DNA of 14,657 bases from DAIOHQ01 sp036744635. GTDB taxonomy: Bacteria > Planctomycetota > Phycisphaerae > Tepidisphaerales > Tepidisphaeraceae. Below the pieces are notes generated by a model. That model saw only the letters and a program-made list of their open reading frames with translations. It made no database searches and was not told the DNA's origin. Within the stretch, counting starts at the first letter, position 1, and every line of letters starts with the position of its first letter. The stretch covers positions 1 through 14,657 of the forward strand of contig DAIOHQ010000112.1 of NCBI GenBank assembly GCA_036744635.1. The letters are read 5' to 3'. Below are positions 5,860 through 12,908 of this stretch, one piece after another. A program made the position numbers and the translations under genes.

Positions 5860-6116
5860 CCGATTCGTTTCCCACGGCGTTCGGCACGCATCGCGTGCTT
5901 TTCACTTTCGAGGAAATCCGAGAGCTCGTCTTCGCTCATGCCGCTCCGTGCGAATGCTTCGCCAATAGGCCCACTGATATCTTCAAGCGACTTCGGCGGC
6001 GCCGCCATGAGTTCAAGATGCCGGGAGGCGTAAGTTTCCACGTCGACGCCTGCGGCGGCGGCTTTGGCCCTAAGCCTGGCTTCGGCTTCCGGAGAAATGG
6101 AAAGGCTGAGAACCAT
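5856..6116 (-). CDS. Putative antitoxin partner of the PIN toxin
   Basis: An 86-residue protein. Residues 1-35 (VLSLSISPEAEARLRAKAAA and on) look like a short ribbon-helix-helix-type DNA-binding region: a beta strand, then helix SPEAEARLRAKAAAAG, then helix DVETYASRHLELMA. The C-terminal half is acidic, then basic (DELSDFLESEKHAMRAERRG), as expected for a toxin-binding tail. The position immediately upstream of a PIN gene with a 4-base overlap is the main reason for the call. The start at 6116 is preceded by a TGATAGAAT box only 7 bases away, hinting at a leaderless or near-leaderless mRNA. Autorepression by the pair is expected from the family but no operator was recognised. Confidence 0.75.
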   Translation of the reverse strand: MVLSLSISPEAEARLRAKAAAAGVDVETYASRHLELMAAPPKSLEDISGPIGEAFARSGMSEDELSDFLESEKHAMRAERRGKRIG

Positions 6117-6123
6117 GACCTTG

Positions 6124-6132
6124 ATTCTATCA
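6124..6132 (-). promoter_or_regulatory. Extended -10 promoter of the toxin-antitoxin operon
   Basis: TGATAGAAT on the minus strand is an extended -10 (TGn plus TAGAAT, 5 of 6 matches). It ends 7 bases before the ATG at 6116, so initiation would fall at or next to the start codon. A weak or absent -35 fits an extended -10 promoter. AAGG also lies 3 bases from the ATG, too close for normal use. Confidence 0.4.
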
Positions 6133-6230
6133 CGCCGGGGACTTCGGGAACAGGTGTTTTCGGTTTGGGAGCGTCTGTGGCGAGTTGGATCGTACTTCGA
6201 GTTATGAATGGGCGAGACTCTTCGATTCGC

Positions 6231-6236
6231 TACACT
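6231..6236 (+). promoter_or_regulatory. -10-like box of the M28 peptidase gene
   Basis: TACACT matches the -10 consensus at 4 of 6 positions and ends 6 bases before the ATG at 6243, which would give a leaderless transcript. There is no Shine-Dalgarno before that ATG, which agrees. No clear -35 is visible, so confidence is low. Confidence 0.25.
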
Positions 6237-6242
6237 GTTTCG

Positions 6243-7505
6243 ATGCGTCTACTTCGCTCGGCTATTGCCGTGCTTACGTTGGCATTCACCGCATGCACGA
6301 ACGTTCATACGCCGGCTGATGCCAAAGGTCGGCTGGCGGCACCGGACGATCTGGTTGAAGAATTGCACCGAAGCGTAACCCATCTGGCTGTCGATATCGG
6401 CGAACGAAACTGCTACCGGCCTGCAAAGCTGGAAGCGGCTGCCGAATGGATCGCCGCGGAATTCAAGGCGATGGGTTACCCGACCCGGCGACTGCCGGTC
6501 CAAGTGCCGGCTGGTATGCCGTACGGGTGTGGCGCCCGCACGGTCTGGAATGTGGAGGCGGAGAAGCCCGGGACCGATCTGGCAAACGAAATCATCGTCA
6601 TCGGGGCACACTATGACAGCAAAGTCGCCATGCCTCACTGGCACGATCACGGCCCTCCGCTGCCGCAGAACCCCGGAACGCCGGGCGCGGATGATAACGC
6701 CTCCGGCATTGCCGGCGTTCTTGCGGTGGCTCGAATGCTGAAGGACCATCCGTTGCGCCGGACGATCAAGTTCGTCGCGTTTGTGAACGAGGAGCCGCCG
6801 TTCTTCCGATCCGATGTGATGGGCAGCCTGGTGTACGCCAAGAGCCTTGTGGGTGAAGGGTCTTTGAATGGAGCCACCGGGCGCAAGATTGCAGGGATGA
6901 TTTCTTTTGAAATGCTCGGGTATTACGCGAAGGCGGAGCAAACGAAGCGTCTCTTTGGAACGGCGGTCACCGGCCTCACATCGAAGCCAGATTATGTTGC
7001 GATGTTAAGCAATTGGACTTCCGGACCATTTGCACAGCGGTGCGGCCTGACGTTCAGTCGCCATGCGTCGATAACCGTGCGGGTGACACGGCTACCGCTG
7101 TTATCAAAGCGCTTCGGATGGTCGGACGACTGGTCGTTCTGGCAAGTCGGCGTGCCCGCATTTTCGGTGACAGACACGGCCTACTTGCGCAACGACCATT
7201 ACCACGAGGTGAGCGACACGCCGGCAACACTTGATTTTATTAAGATGGCCGAGGTTGTGTGGGGCTTGCAATTTGTGGTCGATGCGCTGGGCGGCGAGGC
7301 GTCAGGAGCAAGAGGGACGACGTCGGGAATAGCAAGTAAGGATTCGACGTTCATAGCTCCGGTCTCTATGGCCCTGTCACGAAGAAGCCGTGATGGTCAG
7401 GTGCTTGTCGAAAGCTGGGCAGGTTCGGAGGCGCGTTTCGGCTCTTTGAACGGCGGACGCATCTTCAGCCCGAGGGTATCGAGCAATTCCCGGTCGGCGT
7501 CATAG
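6243..7505 (+). CDS. Exported M28-family zinc metallopeptidase
   Basis: A 420-residue predicted aminopeptidase-type hydrolase. The N-terminus is a short signal peptide, MRLLRSAIAVLTLAFTAC, with a possible lipobox (FTA-C18; F at -3 is not ideal), so it may be a lipoprotein. The di-zinc site is visible: H123 (IGAHYDS), D151 (GADDNASG), catalytic E183 with ligand E184 (VNEEPPFF), E223 (FEMLGYY, where aspartate is common) and H321 (DHYHEVSDT). The peptidase fold ends near residue 348; the last ~70 residues are an unstructured-looking tail whose last 36 codons overlap bioB on the other strand. The frame is open back to 5895, but that part lies over the antitoxin gene. The ATG at 6243 is chosen because it begins the signal peptide; 6204 is the alternative. 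Confidence 0.85.
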   Translation: MRLLRSAIAVLTLAFTACTNVHTPADAKGRLAAPDDLVEELHRSVTHLAVDIGERNCYRPAKLEAAAEWIAAEFKAMGYPTRRLPVQVPAGMPYGCGARTVWNVEAEKPGTDLANEIIVIGAHYDSKVAMPHWHDHGPPLPQNPGTPGADDNASGIAGVLAVARMLKDHPLRRTIKFVAFVNEEPPFFRSDVMGSLVYAKSLVGEGSLNGATGRKIAGMISFEMLGYYAKAEQTKRLFGTAVTGLTSKPDYVAMLSNWTSGPFAQRCGLTFSRHASITVRVTRLPLLSKRFGWSDDWSFWQVGVPAFSVTDTAYLRNDHYHEVSDTPATLDFIKMAEVVWGLQFVVDALGGEASGARGTTSGIASKDSTFIAPVSMALSRRSRDGQVLVESWAGSEARFGSLNGGRIFSPRVSSNSRSAS

Positions 7506-8416
7506 TCGGCGCAGGGGACGGCGCGGGTCAGCATTTTACGGTCTTCGCTGGAGAAGATCGAGTTGGCGCCGGCCATGAAACAGAGTGCCTGGTCGCTGTC
7601 GGACATCTTGTGCCGGCCGGCCGAGAGGCGGACGACGGCGTTGGGCATGAGGATGCGGGCGGTGGCGATCATGCGGACGGTTTCGCAGATTTCGACGTCG
7701 GGGTTTTCGCCGAGCGGGGTGCCTTTTACTTTCGAGAGGACGTTGATCGGCACGGATTCGGGCGGCGGAGAAAGGTTCGCCAGCGTGTGAAGCATCATGA
7801 CGCGATCGCGTTCGGTTTCGCCGAGTCCGATGATCCCGCCGCAGCAGACAGTGACGTCGGTTTTGCGGACATTGGCGAGGGTCTTAAGGCGGTCTTCGTA
7901 AGTGCGGGTCGTGATGATGGTGGAATAGAATTCGGAGGAGGTGTCGAGATTGTGGTTGTAGGCATACAGCCCGGCCTCATCGAGCCGGCGGGCCTGGTCT
8001 TCGTTGAGCATGCCCAGCGTGCAGCAGACTTCGACGCCGAGGGCGGTGACGTCCGACACCATATCCAGAACGCGATCGAACTGTTTGCCGTCGCGCACTT
8101 CGCGCCAGGCGGCGCCCATACAGACCCGGCTGACGCCGGCGGCCTTGGCCCGCCGGGCGATTTCCATCACCTCTTCCTTTTCCATCAGCGGAGAGGCTTT
8201 TATTTCGGTTTGATAGCGCGAGGATTGCGAGCAGTAGGAGCAATCTTCGGGGCAGCCGCCGGTCTTGATGGAGATCAGCTTGCAGACCTGCACCTCGGCC
8301 GGGTCGTGGTGCTGGCGATGAACGCCGGCGGCTCGGTAGACCAACTCGAGAAAAGGCGAGGAGAAAACAGCTTGGACCTCATCAAGGGTCCAGTCATGAC
8401 GGGGCTCGGCCTGCAT
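7397..8416 (-). CDS. bioB: Biotin synthase
   Basis: A 339-residue radical SAM enzyme that inserts sulfur into dethiobiotin, the last step of biotin synthesis, in the cytoplasm. The [4Fe-4S] motif GGCPEDCSYCSQSSRY gives C55, C59 and C62. The ligands of the auxiliary [2Fe-2S] cluster are in place: C99 (VCMGAAW), C131 (CCTLGM), C191 (CCGGIIGLGE) and R263 (VVRLSAGR). YNHNLDTS (153-160) is also diagnostic. GGAAGGA lies about 11 bases before the ATG. It follows a small-protein gene by 39 bases and is probably the last gene of that unit. No other biotin gene is present. The 3' end overlaps the convergent peptidase gene. Confidence 0.97.
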   Translation of the reverse strand: MQAEPRHDWTLDEVQAVFSSPFLELVYRAAGVHRQHHDPAEVQVCKLISIKTGGCPEDCSYCSQSSRYQTEIKASPLMEKEEVMEIARRAKAAGVSRVCMGAAWREVRDGKQFDRVLDMVSDVTALGVEVCCTLGMLNEDQARRLDEAGLYAYNHNLDTSSEFYSTIITTRTYEDRLKTLANVRKTDVTVCCGGIIGLGETERDRVMMLHTLANLSPPPESVPINVLSKVKGTPLGENPDVEICETVRMIATARILMPNAVVRLSAGRHKMSDSDQALCFMAGANSIFSSEDRKMLTRAVPCADYDADRELLDTLGLKMRPPFKEPKRASEPAQLSTST

Positions 8417-8455
8417 CGGCGTGTGAGTCCTTCCGGAAAGATGAAAAGGCTGAAA

Positions 8456-8743
8456 CTAGCGGGCCGGGATGGCTCCGGCAAAAGCATCCTGAATGGGCTT
8501 GACCGCGCGCAGGACAAGGGATCTGCGGCTGGGGTCATAGTTGAATGCCGCCATCTGGCCGCTGCGGCTATCGAGCACGTAAAGGACCTCGTCGCCGGGC
8601 TGCTGGCGGGCGGTGATGGCCTGGTAGTCGCGATCCTTGGCGACAAAATCCGCCATCGAGCGCGACGGCACCATCAGGTTGGCGACAAAGAGCATCACCG
8701 CAGTCAGCGAAAGCAGCCCAATCGTATAAGTTCGTTTGTTCAT
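8456..8743 (-). CDS. Small signal-anchored hypothetical protein (paralogue of the next upstream gene)
   Basis: A 95-residue protein of unknown function. A basic N-terminus (MNKR) and one hydrophobic helix (about 6-26) suggest membrane anchoring or export. The rest is a short beta-rich domain with DEVLYVLDSRSGQMAAFNYD (51-70) and VKPIQDAF (81-88). It aligns with the protein encoded just upstream (8772-9101) over RDY...E(V/L)(L/I)Y(V/I)(L/I)D...G...PI...F, so the pair looks like a tandem duplication. The ATG at 8743 fits the signal sequence; the in-frame GTG at 8782 would add 13 residues overlapping the upstream gene. No clear Shine-Dalgarno. The 28-base gap to the upstream gene and 39 bases to bioB suggest one transcript. 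Confidence 0.72.
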   Translation of the reverse strand: MNKRTYTIGLLSLTAVMLFVANLMVPSRSMADFVAKDRDYQAITARQQPGDEVLYVLDSRSGQMAAFNYDPSRRSLVLRAVKPIQDAFAGAIPAR

Positions 8744-8771
8744 GATGAATCTCGGTTTGATTTCGACAGGA

Positions 8772-9101
8772 TTAGTAACCACGGCCGCGCGGACGGTTGG
8801 GGCCGGCGGCGGCTCCGTTCCCGTTTCCGAAGATGCGATTCAGCTGAATCGGCGCCATGTCCTGGAAGACCTGTCCATCGAATAGCCGAGCGCTGAGCAA
8901 GCCGTTTTGGGTATCGATGATGTAGATCAGCTCATTAGGCGTGCCATTCACCGAGCCGGGCACCATGAGGTAATCCGAGGGCCGGTTGGCGGCTCCCGGG
9001 GCCTGGGCGACAGCGGCATTGGGTTTGAGCCATTGCCCGACAAATGTGGTCAGGAGCAATACGTTGAGCGCGACCAGCGCCCACACCAGCTTCGATCTCA
9101 T
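8772..9101 (-). CDS. Small signal-anchored hypothetical protein (tandem paralogue)
   Basis: A 109-residue protein of unknown function. The hydrophobic N-terminus (MRSKLVWALVALNVLLLTTFVG) is a signal peptide or membrane anchor, followed by a short beta-rich domain: SDYLMVPGSVNGTPNELIYI (42-61), the IIDTQNGLLSARLFDG segment (61-76) and MAPIQLNRIF (82-91). The tail is Gly/Arg/Asn-rich (GNGNGAAAGPNRPRGRGY). The short repeat-like strand 'LIYIIDTQNGLLSARL' could be read as a single blade-like unit, but no known domain is recognised. AAGGAG lies 7 bases before the ATG, so the start is firm. Probably exported or anchored on the outside of the inner membrane, in one unit with the neighbours and bioB. 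Confidence 0.78.
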   Translation of the reverse strand: MRSKLVWALVALNVLLLTTFVGQWLKPNAAVAQAPGAANRPSDYLMVPGSVNGTPNELIYIIDTQNGLLSARLFDGQVFQDMAPIQLNRIFGNGNGAAAGPNRPRGRGY

Positions 9102-9173
9102 AGCGGTCTCCTTCTAAGCGAATGCGTTGGGAAAACCATAATCGGCCGAGCGTCGAGCGTTCCGCGCGCCAGT

Positions 9174-9425
9174 TCAGTCCATGTGCGTGCGCTTGGCATC
9201 TTTGAAAATGGCGGCCATGCTCATCACCGACAACGTCAGGAAAGCGAGCCACACCAAAGCGACAGATGCCTTAACGACCTGCACTTTACCGGGATAGCCT
9301 TCAGTACGTGCATCATTCGGGGGCACCTCTTCATCGACAGCGGCACGGGCCGACGAAGGCATTGCCAATACGCCGCACAGAACGACGGCCGCGATTGATT
9401 GTCGCCACTTCATGGAATGCATCAT
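9174..9425 (-). CDS. Small membrane protein with signal peptide and C-terminal transmembrane helix
   Basis: An 83-residue protein. Residues 1-29 form a cleavable signal peptide (hydrophobic IAAVVLCGVLAM, cut after SSARA), and 50-73 (VVKASVALVWLAFLTLSVMS and on) is a membrane helix. It ends IFKDAKRTHMD. The architecture, a short periplasmic segment plus one helix and a basic cytosolic tail, is like many small lineage-specific membrane proteins; a CcmD-like role is conceivable but unsupported. Two in-frame ATGs open the gene (9425 and 9422) behind a run of G that may act as ribosome binding site. It is the first gene of the probable unit ending in bioB, 72 bases before the next. Confidence 0.72.
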   Translation of the reverse strand: MMHSMKWRQSIAAVVLCGVLAMPSSARAAVDEEVPPNDARTEGYPGKVQVVKASVALVWLAFLTLSVMSMAAIFKDAKRTHMD

Positions 9426-9546
9426 AACCCCCCCGCCGCAAATTGGGCAAGTTCAGATCGGCGCTTGTTACTGCAATGCGGTTTTGGTGAAGTCTGGATT
9501 CGTGATCGGATGACCGTAGCATTGCAACGAGCCGATTGATCTCTCA

Positions 9547-11034
9547 ATGGAGCCGCAGTTTCCGACAGCCCCGACCCCCGCCACCGACCGGACCCGCAAA
9601 GCACGCGAGTCTGGTGCGGCAGGCAGCGCGTTATTCGCTCAGCAACGGCATGCCGAGGCGTTGATCTGCTATCGCCAGGCGTTGGAGTTCGCGCCATCGG
9701 ATCCCCAACTTCATTTTGGCCTCGCGTGCGCCGCTTTGGCTCTCGGCGACAAGGTACTCGGCCGAATTCACATTTTAAAGGCGATTGAGGCTGCACCCAG
9801 TTTTTCAAGGGCACACGATGCATTGGCCCGGCTGCTGCATGAGACCCATGAGACCGAAGCAGCGCTAAAGCATTCGGCGATTTCCGTTCAACTGGAACCG
9901 GCTCAAGCCGAGTTTCACTTGACGCACGCCCTGCTGCTGGAAGCGAACGGCCAACATGCCGATGCGTGGGATGCAGCGCAGCTTCTGTTGAAATCGCCAG
10001 GGCTTGCCGATCGCGCGATCAGCCTTTGCACACGGGTAGGCCCAAAACTGGATCGAGTTGGCGAGGCGGTCTCGTTGGTAGAAGCCGCCCTCGCTGGCGT
10101 TGACCTGGAGGCCGCCGCGCGACGTCACCTGCATTTTGCGGCGGCGACCTTATTCGATCGCGTCGGGCGCTATGACGAAGCCTTTGAACAAGCCCGGATG
10201 GCGCATCAGATGTTGCGAAGGCCATATGATGCCGCAGTTCGCGCCAGGCAGTTTAGCACCCGGATCGAGCATTGGACTGCCGCCTGCGTGGCGAGCCTAC
10301 CCCGCGCTACGCATGGTTCGGATCGTCCGGTGTTCATTGTTGGTATGCCGCGATCGGGGACATCGCTTGTTGAGCAGATTCTGGGATGTCACCCGGAGGT
10401 TTTTGCCGGCGGCGAATTAACTGCAATGAATAAGACCGCACAGGCGCTCGATTCCCTTGGCGTACCCTACCCGCGCTCGCTGGAAGCCCTCACGATTGAC
10501 CAGGCCAATCAGGTTGCCGGCGTCTATCTGCGGACGATCGAAACCTTGAATCCCGCTGCGCGGCGCGTGACCGACAAGATGCCTTTGAACTTCATGTATC
10601 TGGATCTGGTTCACACGCTATTGCCTGAGAGCCGGATTATCCATTGCATTCGCGACGCTTTTGATACGTGTCTTTCGTGTTACCTGACGGAATTCGAAAT
10701 CGGGTACGACTTTGCTGATGATTTGAAGAACCTGGGCGCGTTCTACCGCGATTACCGCAAGATCGTCGCGCATTGGAAAAACGTATTGCCTCTGAAGATC
10801 CTGGAAGTGCGGTACGAAGAGGTTGTGGAGGATTTGGAGGGGCAGGCACGGCGGATGGTGGGGTTTCTGGAGTTGCCGTGGGATGACCGGTGCCTGCGAT
10901 TTCACGAGAGCAGCCGGGCGGTGAACACCGCCAGCCGCGAGCAAGTGCGCCAGCCGATTTATACCTCATCGGTGGGACGGTGGAAGAAGTACGCGAAGCA
11001 CCTTGAATACATTCGCGTGGGGCTGGGCATGTAG
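9547..11034 (+). CDS. TPR-repeat sulfotransferase family protein
   Basis: A 495-residue two-part protein. Residues 20-240 are helical TPR-like repeats (e.g. ALFAQQRHAEALICYRQALE, 28-47, and LFDRVGRYDEAFEQARMAHQ, 202-221). Residues 260-490 are a sulfotransferase domain that transfers sulfate from PAPS to an unknown acceptor. The 5'-phosphosulfate loop is VGMPRSGTSLVEQIL (265-279) and the 3'-phosphate-binding motif is IIHCIRDAFDTCLSCY (364-379, R369 and S377). The C-terminal VGRWKKYAKHLEYI is typical of this family. No signal peptide. The ATG at 9547 has no Shine-Dalgarno. It diverges from the small membrane protein gene across 121 bases and converges on the LEPR-type gene with a 23-base gap. 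Confidence 0.9.
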   Translation: MEPQFPTAPTPATDRTRKARESGAAGSALFAQQRHAEALICYRQALEFAPSDPQLHFGLACAALALGDKVLGRIHILKAIEAAPSFSRAHDALARLLHETHETEAALKHSAISVQLEPAQAEFHLTHALLLEANGQHADAWDAAQLLLKSPGLADRAISLCTRVGPKLDRVGEAVSLVEAALAGVDLEAAARRHLHFAAATLFDRVGRYDEAFEQARMAHQMLRRPYDAAVRARQFSTRIEHWTAACVASLPRATHGSDRPVFIVGMPRSGTSLVEQILGCHPEVFAGGELTAMNKTAQALDSLGVPYPRSLEALTIDQANQVAGVYLRTIETLNPAARRVTDKMPLNFMYLDLVHTLLPESRIIHCIRDAFDTCLSCYLTEFEIGYDFADDLKNLGAFYRDYRKIVAHWKNVLPLKILEVRYEEVVEDLEGQARRMVGFLELPWDDRCLRFHESSRAVNTASREQVRQPIYTSSVGRWKKYAKHLEYIRVGLGM

Positions 11035-11057
11035 AGCAAGCTCACTGGGAAAGCGTT

Positions 11058-12749
11058 TTAGACAATTTGAATGGTCATATCGCCAAGACTGGCGTTTTGA
11101 GCAGTGAGTTGCGCTGCGAGTGTCGCCGCATCATGAACATTGCGCAGGTCGATATGGCGATGGCCGGCGACGAATTGGAGCCGGCCAATGCCGCCGCCGG
11201 CCACTCCGAAGGGCGTGCCGGTGTTGTCAAGCATGACGTCGCTCAGCTGCAAAGTACCCAGCGACGATGCGGCGATGTAGGAACTGATGAAATCATTGGG
11301 GTGTATGCCACCGGTGATTGTGATGGCTTTAATGGATGCGTCGGCGGAGAAATCCGATGCGGCACCTGGGAGTCCGTTTGTCGAAACGGAGGCGACCGCC
11401 GCCAAGACTGCGGAGAACTGCATCAGTTTTATGGAGATCGAACCGATGTTGCCGGCAACATTGATGTGTGCAAATGAAAGGCCCTTGGCCTTAAGCGTGT
11501 TCAGATCTGTGATTCCGGGCGCAGTCAATGTGATCGTAGCCGCATCGACGTAACCACGCACGCTGATGGTTCGGATCGTTGGGGCGGTTAGTTTACCCAT
11601 TAGGTTTCCACGGCATGCAATCGACGGCAGGGCGCTGAACGTTGCGTTCCAATCGAGCGCCGTACTTCCGACACTCAAGGGCGCGCTGGGTCCCACAATA
11701 TTCCACGTTCCGCCAACTTCCCCGGGAATCGTCATGTGATCGAGTGTGCGAGCCGGGGCACCCTCCCCGGAAAGCTGGAGGCCCGGCGTAAAGCTGCCCT
11801 TCACCTTGATGGCACGTACGAATGCAGCGGAAAACAATTCATTAACGTTATCGCTGTTGCCCCATTGAAGCATCTTGATGCTGTTGACTGGCGACGAGGA
11901 ACTGAAATTCTCATCGACAAACGATTTACCGATGATCGTGACGCCCCCTGAGCCCACGGAAATGGTGCCGCCCTGAGCATAATCGACGTTGATGCCGGGC
12001 AGAGCGCCTGCGATGCTCACGTCGCCTTCGATGATCGCGTTGCTCACATCCAATCGCCCCAGGTCGCCGGTCGCGGTGATATTCCCGACAGACGCCAGGC
12101 CGTTGGGGGATTTTTGGCCGGCGACGGACAATGTAGACGCGGCCGTGGTGTCGCTGAGGGTAATGGACTCCAATTCTTCATTTGCTCCGTGGAGCACGGT
12201 GCCGGCACGGGCGAGATTGTCGCCGCCGAAATGGAGCACCGCGCTGCCCGGCCCGACAAGCGAAACAGTGGCGGAAGCACCACTGGATTGTTGATAATGA
12301 ATTGAGGTCGGACTTCCCGCGCCCAGAAGGACATCAAGCGCGCGGGTGTCGGCGGCGGTGATCTGGACACGAAAGGTATTGGAGACACGAAGCCCATTTG
12401 GATCGGTGGCAGAGATTTGAATTCGTGCAAACCCGGATTGGCCGGCGACCGGAGTGATCGTCAGCGCGGGGCCGCTAACCGATGCGGTGACGACCGATGG
12501 ATTTGTCGAATTGGCGGCAAAGGCCAGGTCAGAAGCGCCGGTGTTATCTGCAAAAACACCATAGAGATAAGCCTGTTCCGGCCCAGAATCCTGAGCGAAG
12601 ACTTGATCGGGAATGGCGTTGATTACGACAGCATCAAAGAGCTTTCGTTGTTCAAGGGATTCAATGGTGTAAGGACGGTCATGACCGCGTCGCTGAGTGC
12701 GGCGAGACGCTGAGTGGCGCGATGTCGCTGGGGAATTGAGTAACGGCAT
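11058..12749 (-). CDS. Large secreted protein with LEPR-type N-terminal signal
   Basis: A 563-residue extracellular protein. The N-terminus (about 1-30) is rich in Arg and Ser, then comes YTIESLEQRKLFDAVV (28-42). This matches the planctomycete LEPR-XLL signal except that P is replaced by Q, and typical partners read ESLEPRxLLSA. Residues 43-130 look like an Ig/cadherin-like domain (IPDQVF ... SATDPNGLRVSNTFRVQI). The remainder is Gly/Ser/Thr/Ala-rich with short recurring beta units such as GNITATGDLGRLDV, GNLMGKLTAPTIRTISVRG and GNIGSISIKLM, suggestive of a beta-solenoid. No catalytic motif and no C-terminal anchor were recognised. GGAGG lies 11 bases before the ATG; an in-frame TTG at 12767 falls on that ribosome binding site. 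Confidence 0.78.
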   Translation of the reverse strand: MPLLNSPATSRHSASRRTQRRGHDRPYTIESLEQRKLFDAVVINAIPDQVFAQDSGPEQAYLYGVFADNTGASDLAFAANSTNPSVVTASVSGPALTITPVAGQSGFARIQISATDPNGLRVSNTFRVQITAADTRALDVLLGAGSPTSIHYQQSSGASATVSLVGPGSAVLHFGGDNLARAGTVLHGANEELESITLSDTTAASTLSVAGQKSPNGLASVGNITATGDLGRLDVSNAIIEGDVSIAGALPGINVDYAQGGTISVGSGGVTIIGKSFVDENFSSSSPVNSIKMLQWGNSDNVNELFSAAFVRAIKVKGSFTPGLQLSGEGAPARTLDHMTIPGEVGGTWNIVGPSAPLSVGSTALDWNATFSALPSIACRGNLMGKLTAPTIRTISVRGYVDAATITLTAPGITDLNTLKAKGLSFAHINVAGNIGSISIKLMQFSAVLAAVASVSTNGLPGAASDFSADASIKAITITGGIHPNDFISSYIAASSLGTLQLSDVMLDNTGTPFGVAGGGIGRLQFVAGHRHIDLRNVHDAATLAAQLTAQNASLGDMTIQIV

Positions 12750-12823
12750 CACCCGTTGGTCCTCCAAATTGATTGTCGGGAACGCGCCCGACCGCTACTG
12801 CCGCTGCCAAGGTAAATCTCTAA

Positions 12824-12843
12824 CGTGGGCTTGTCCACCCACG
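12824..12843. repeat. Palindromic repeat in the intergenic region
   Basis: CGTGGG (12824-12829) and CCCACG (12838-12843) pair around CTTGTCCA. The sequence lies between the divergent LEPR-type gene and serA, just upstream of the serA -35 box. This short CGTGGG...CCCACG form resembles dispersed palindromes of planctomycete genomes; an operator role is possible but unproven. Confidence 0.5.
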
Positions 12844-12850
12844 GCAGTGC

Positions 12851-12879
12851 TTGCCACACATTCTTCTCATCCGTACCAT
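12851..12879 (+). promoter_or_regulatory. Sigma70-like promoter of serA
   Basis: TTGCCA (12851-12856, 5 of 6 to TTGACA) and TACCAT (12874-12879, 4 of 6 to TATAAT) are 17 bases apart, the best spacing. Initiation would be near 12886, giving a ~23-base leader that includes GAAGGGA 9 bases before the ATG at 12909. Confidence 0.6.
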
Positions 12880-12908
12880 CCGCGACTTTCCACGAAGGGA
12901 TAACGCTC

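Noticed and set aside
5895..6242. Extension of the M28 peptidase back to 5895
   Set aside because: The extra 116 codons cover the antitoxin gene on the other strand, show no similarity to M28 proteins, and would bury the signal peptide inside the protein.
7610..8896. A 428-codon reading frame on the plus strand
   Set aside because: It lies opposite bioB and a small-protein gene. Its His/Gly/Asp-rich translation has no family motifs and arises from the GC-rich third positions of the real genes.
12825..12908. Longer serA start
   Set aside because: It would begin inside the CGTGGG palindrome and span the promoter. The ATG at 12909 has a ribosome binding site and matches the family N-terminus.
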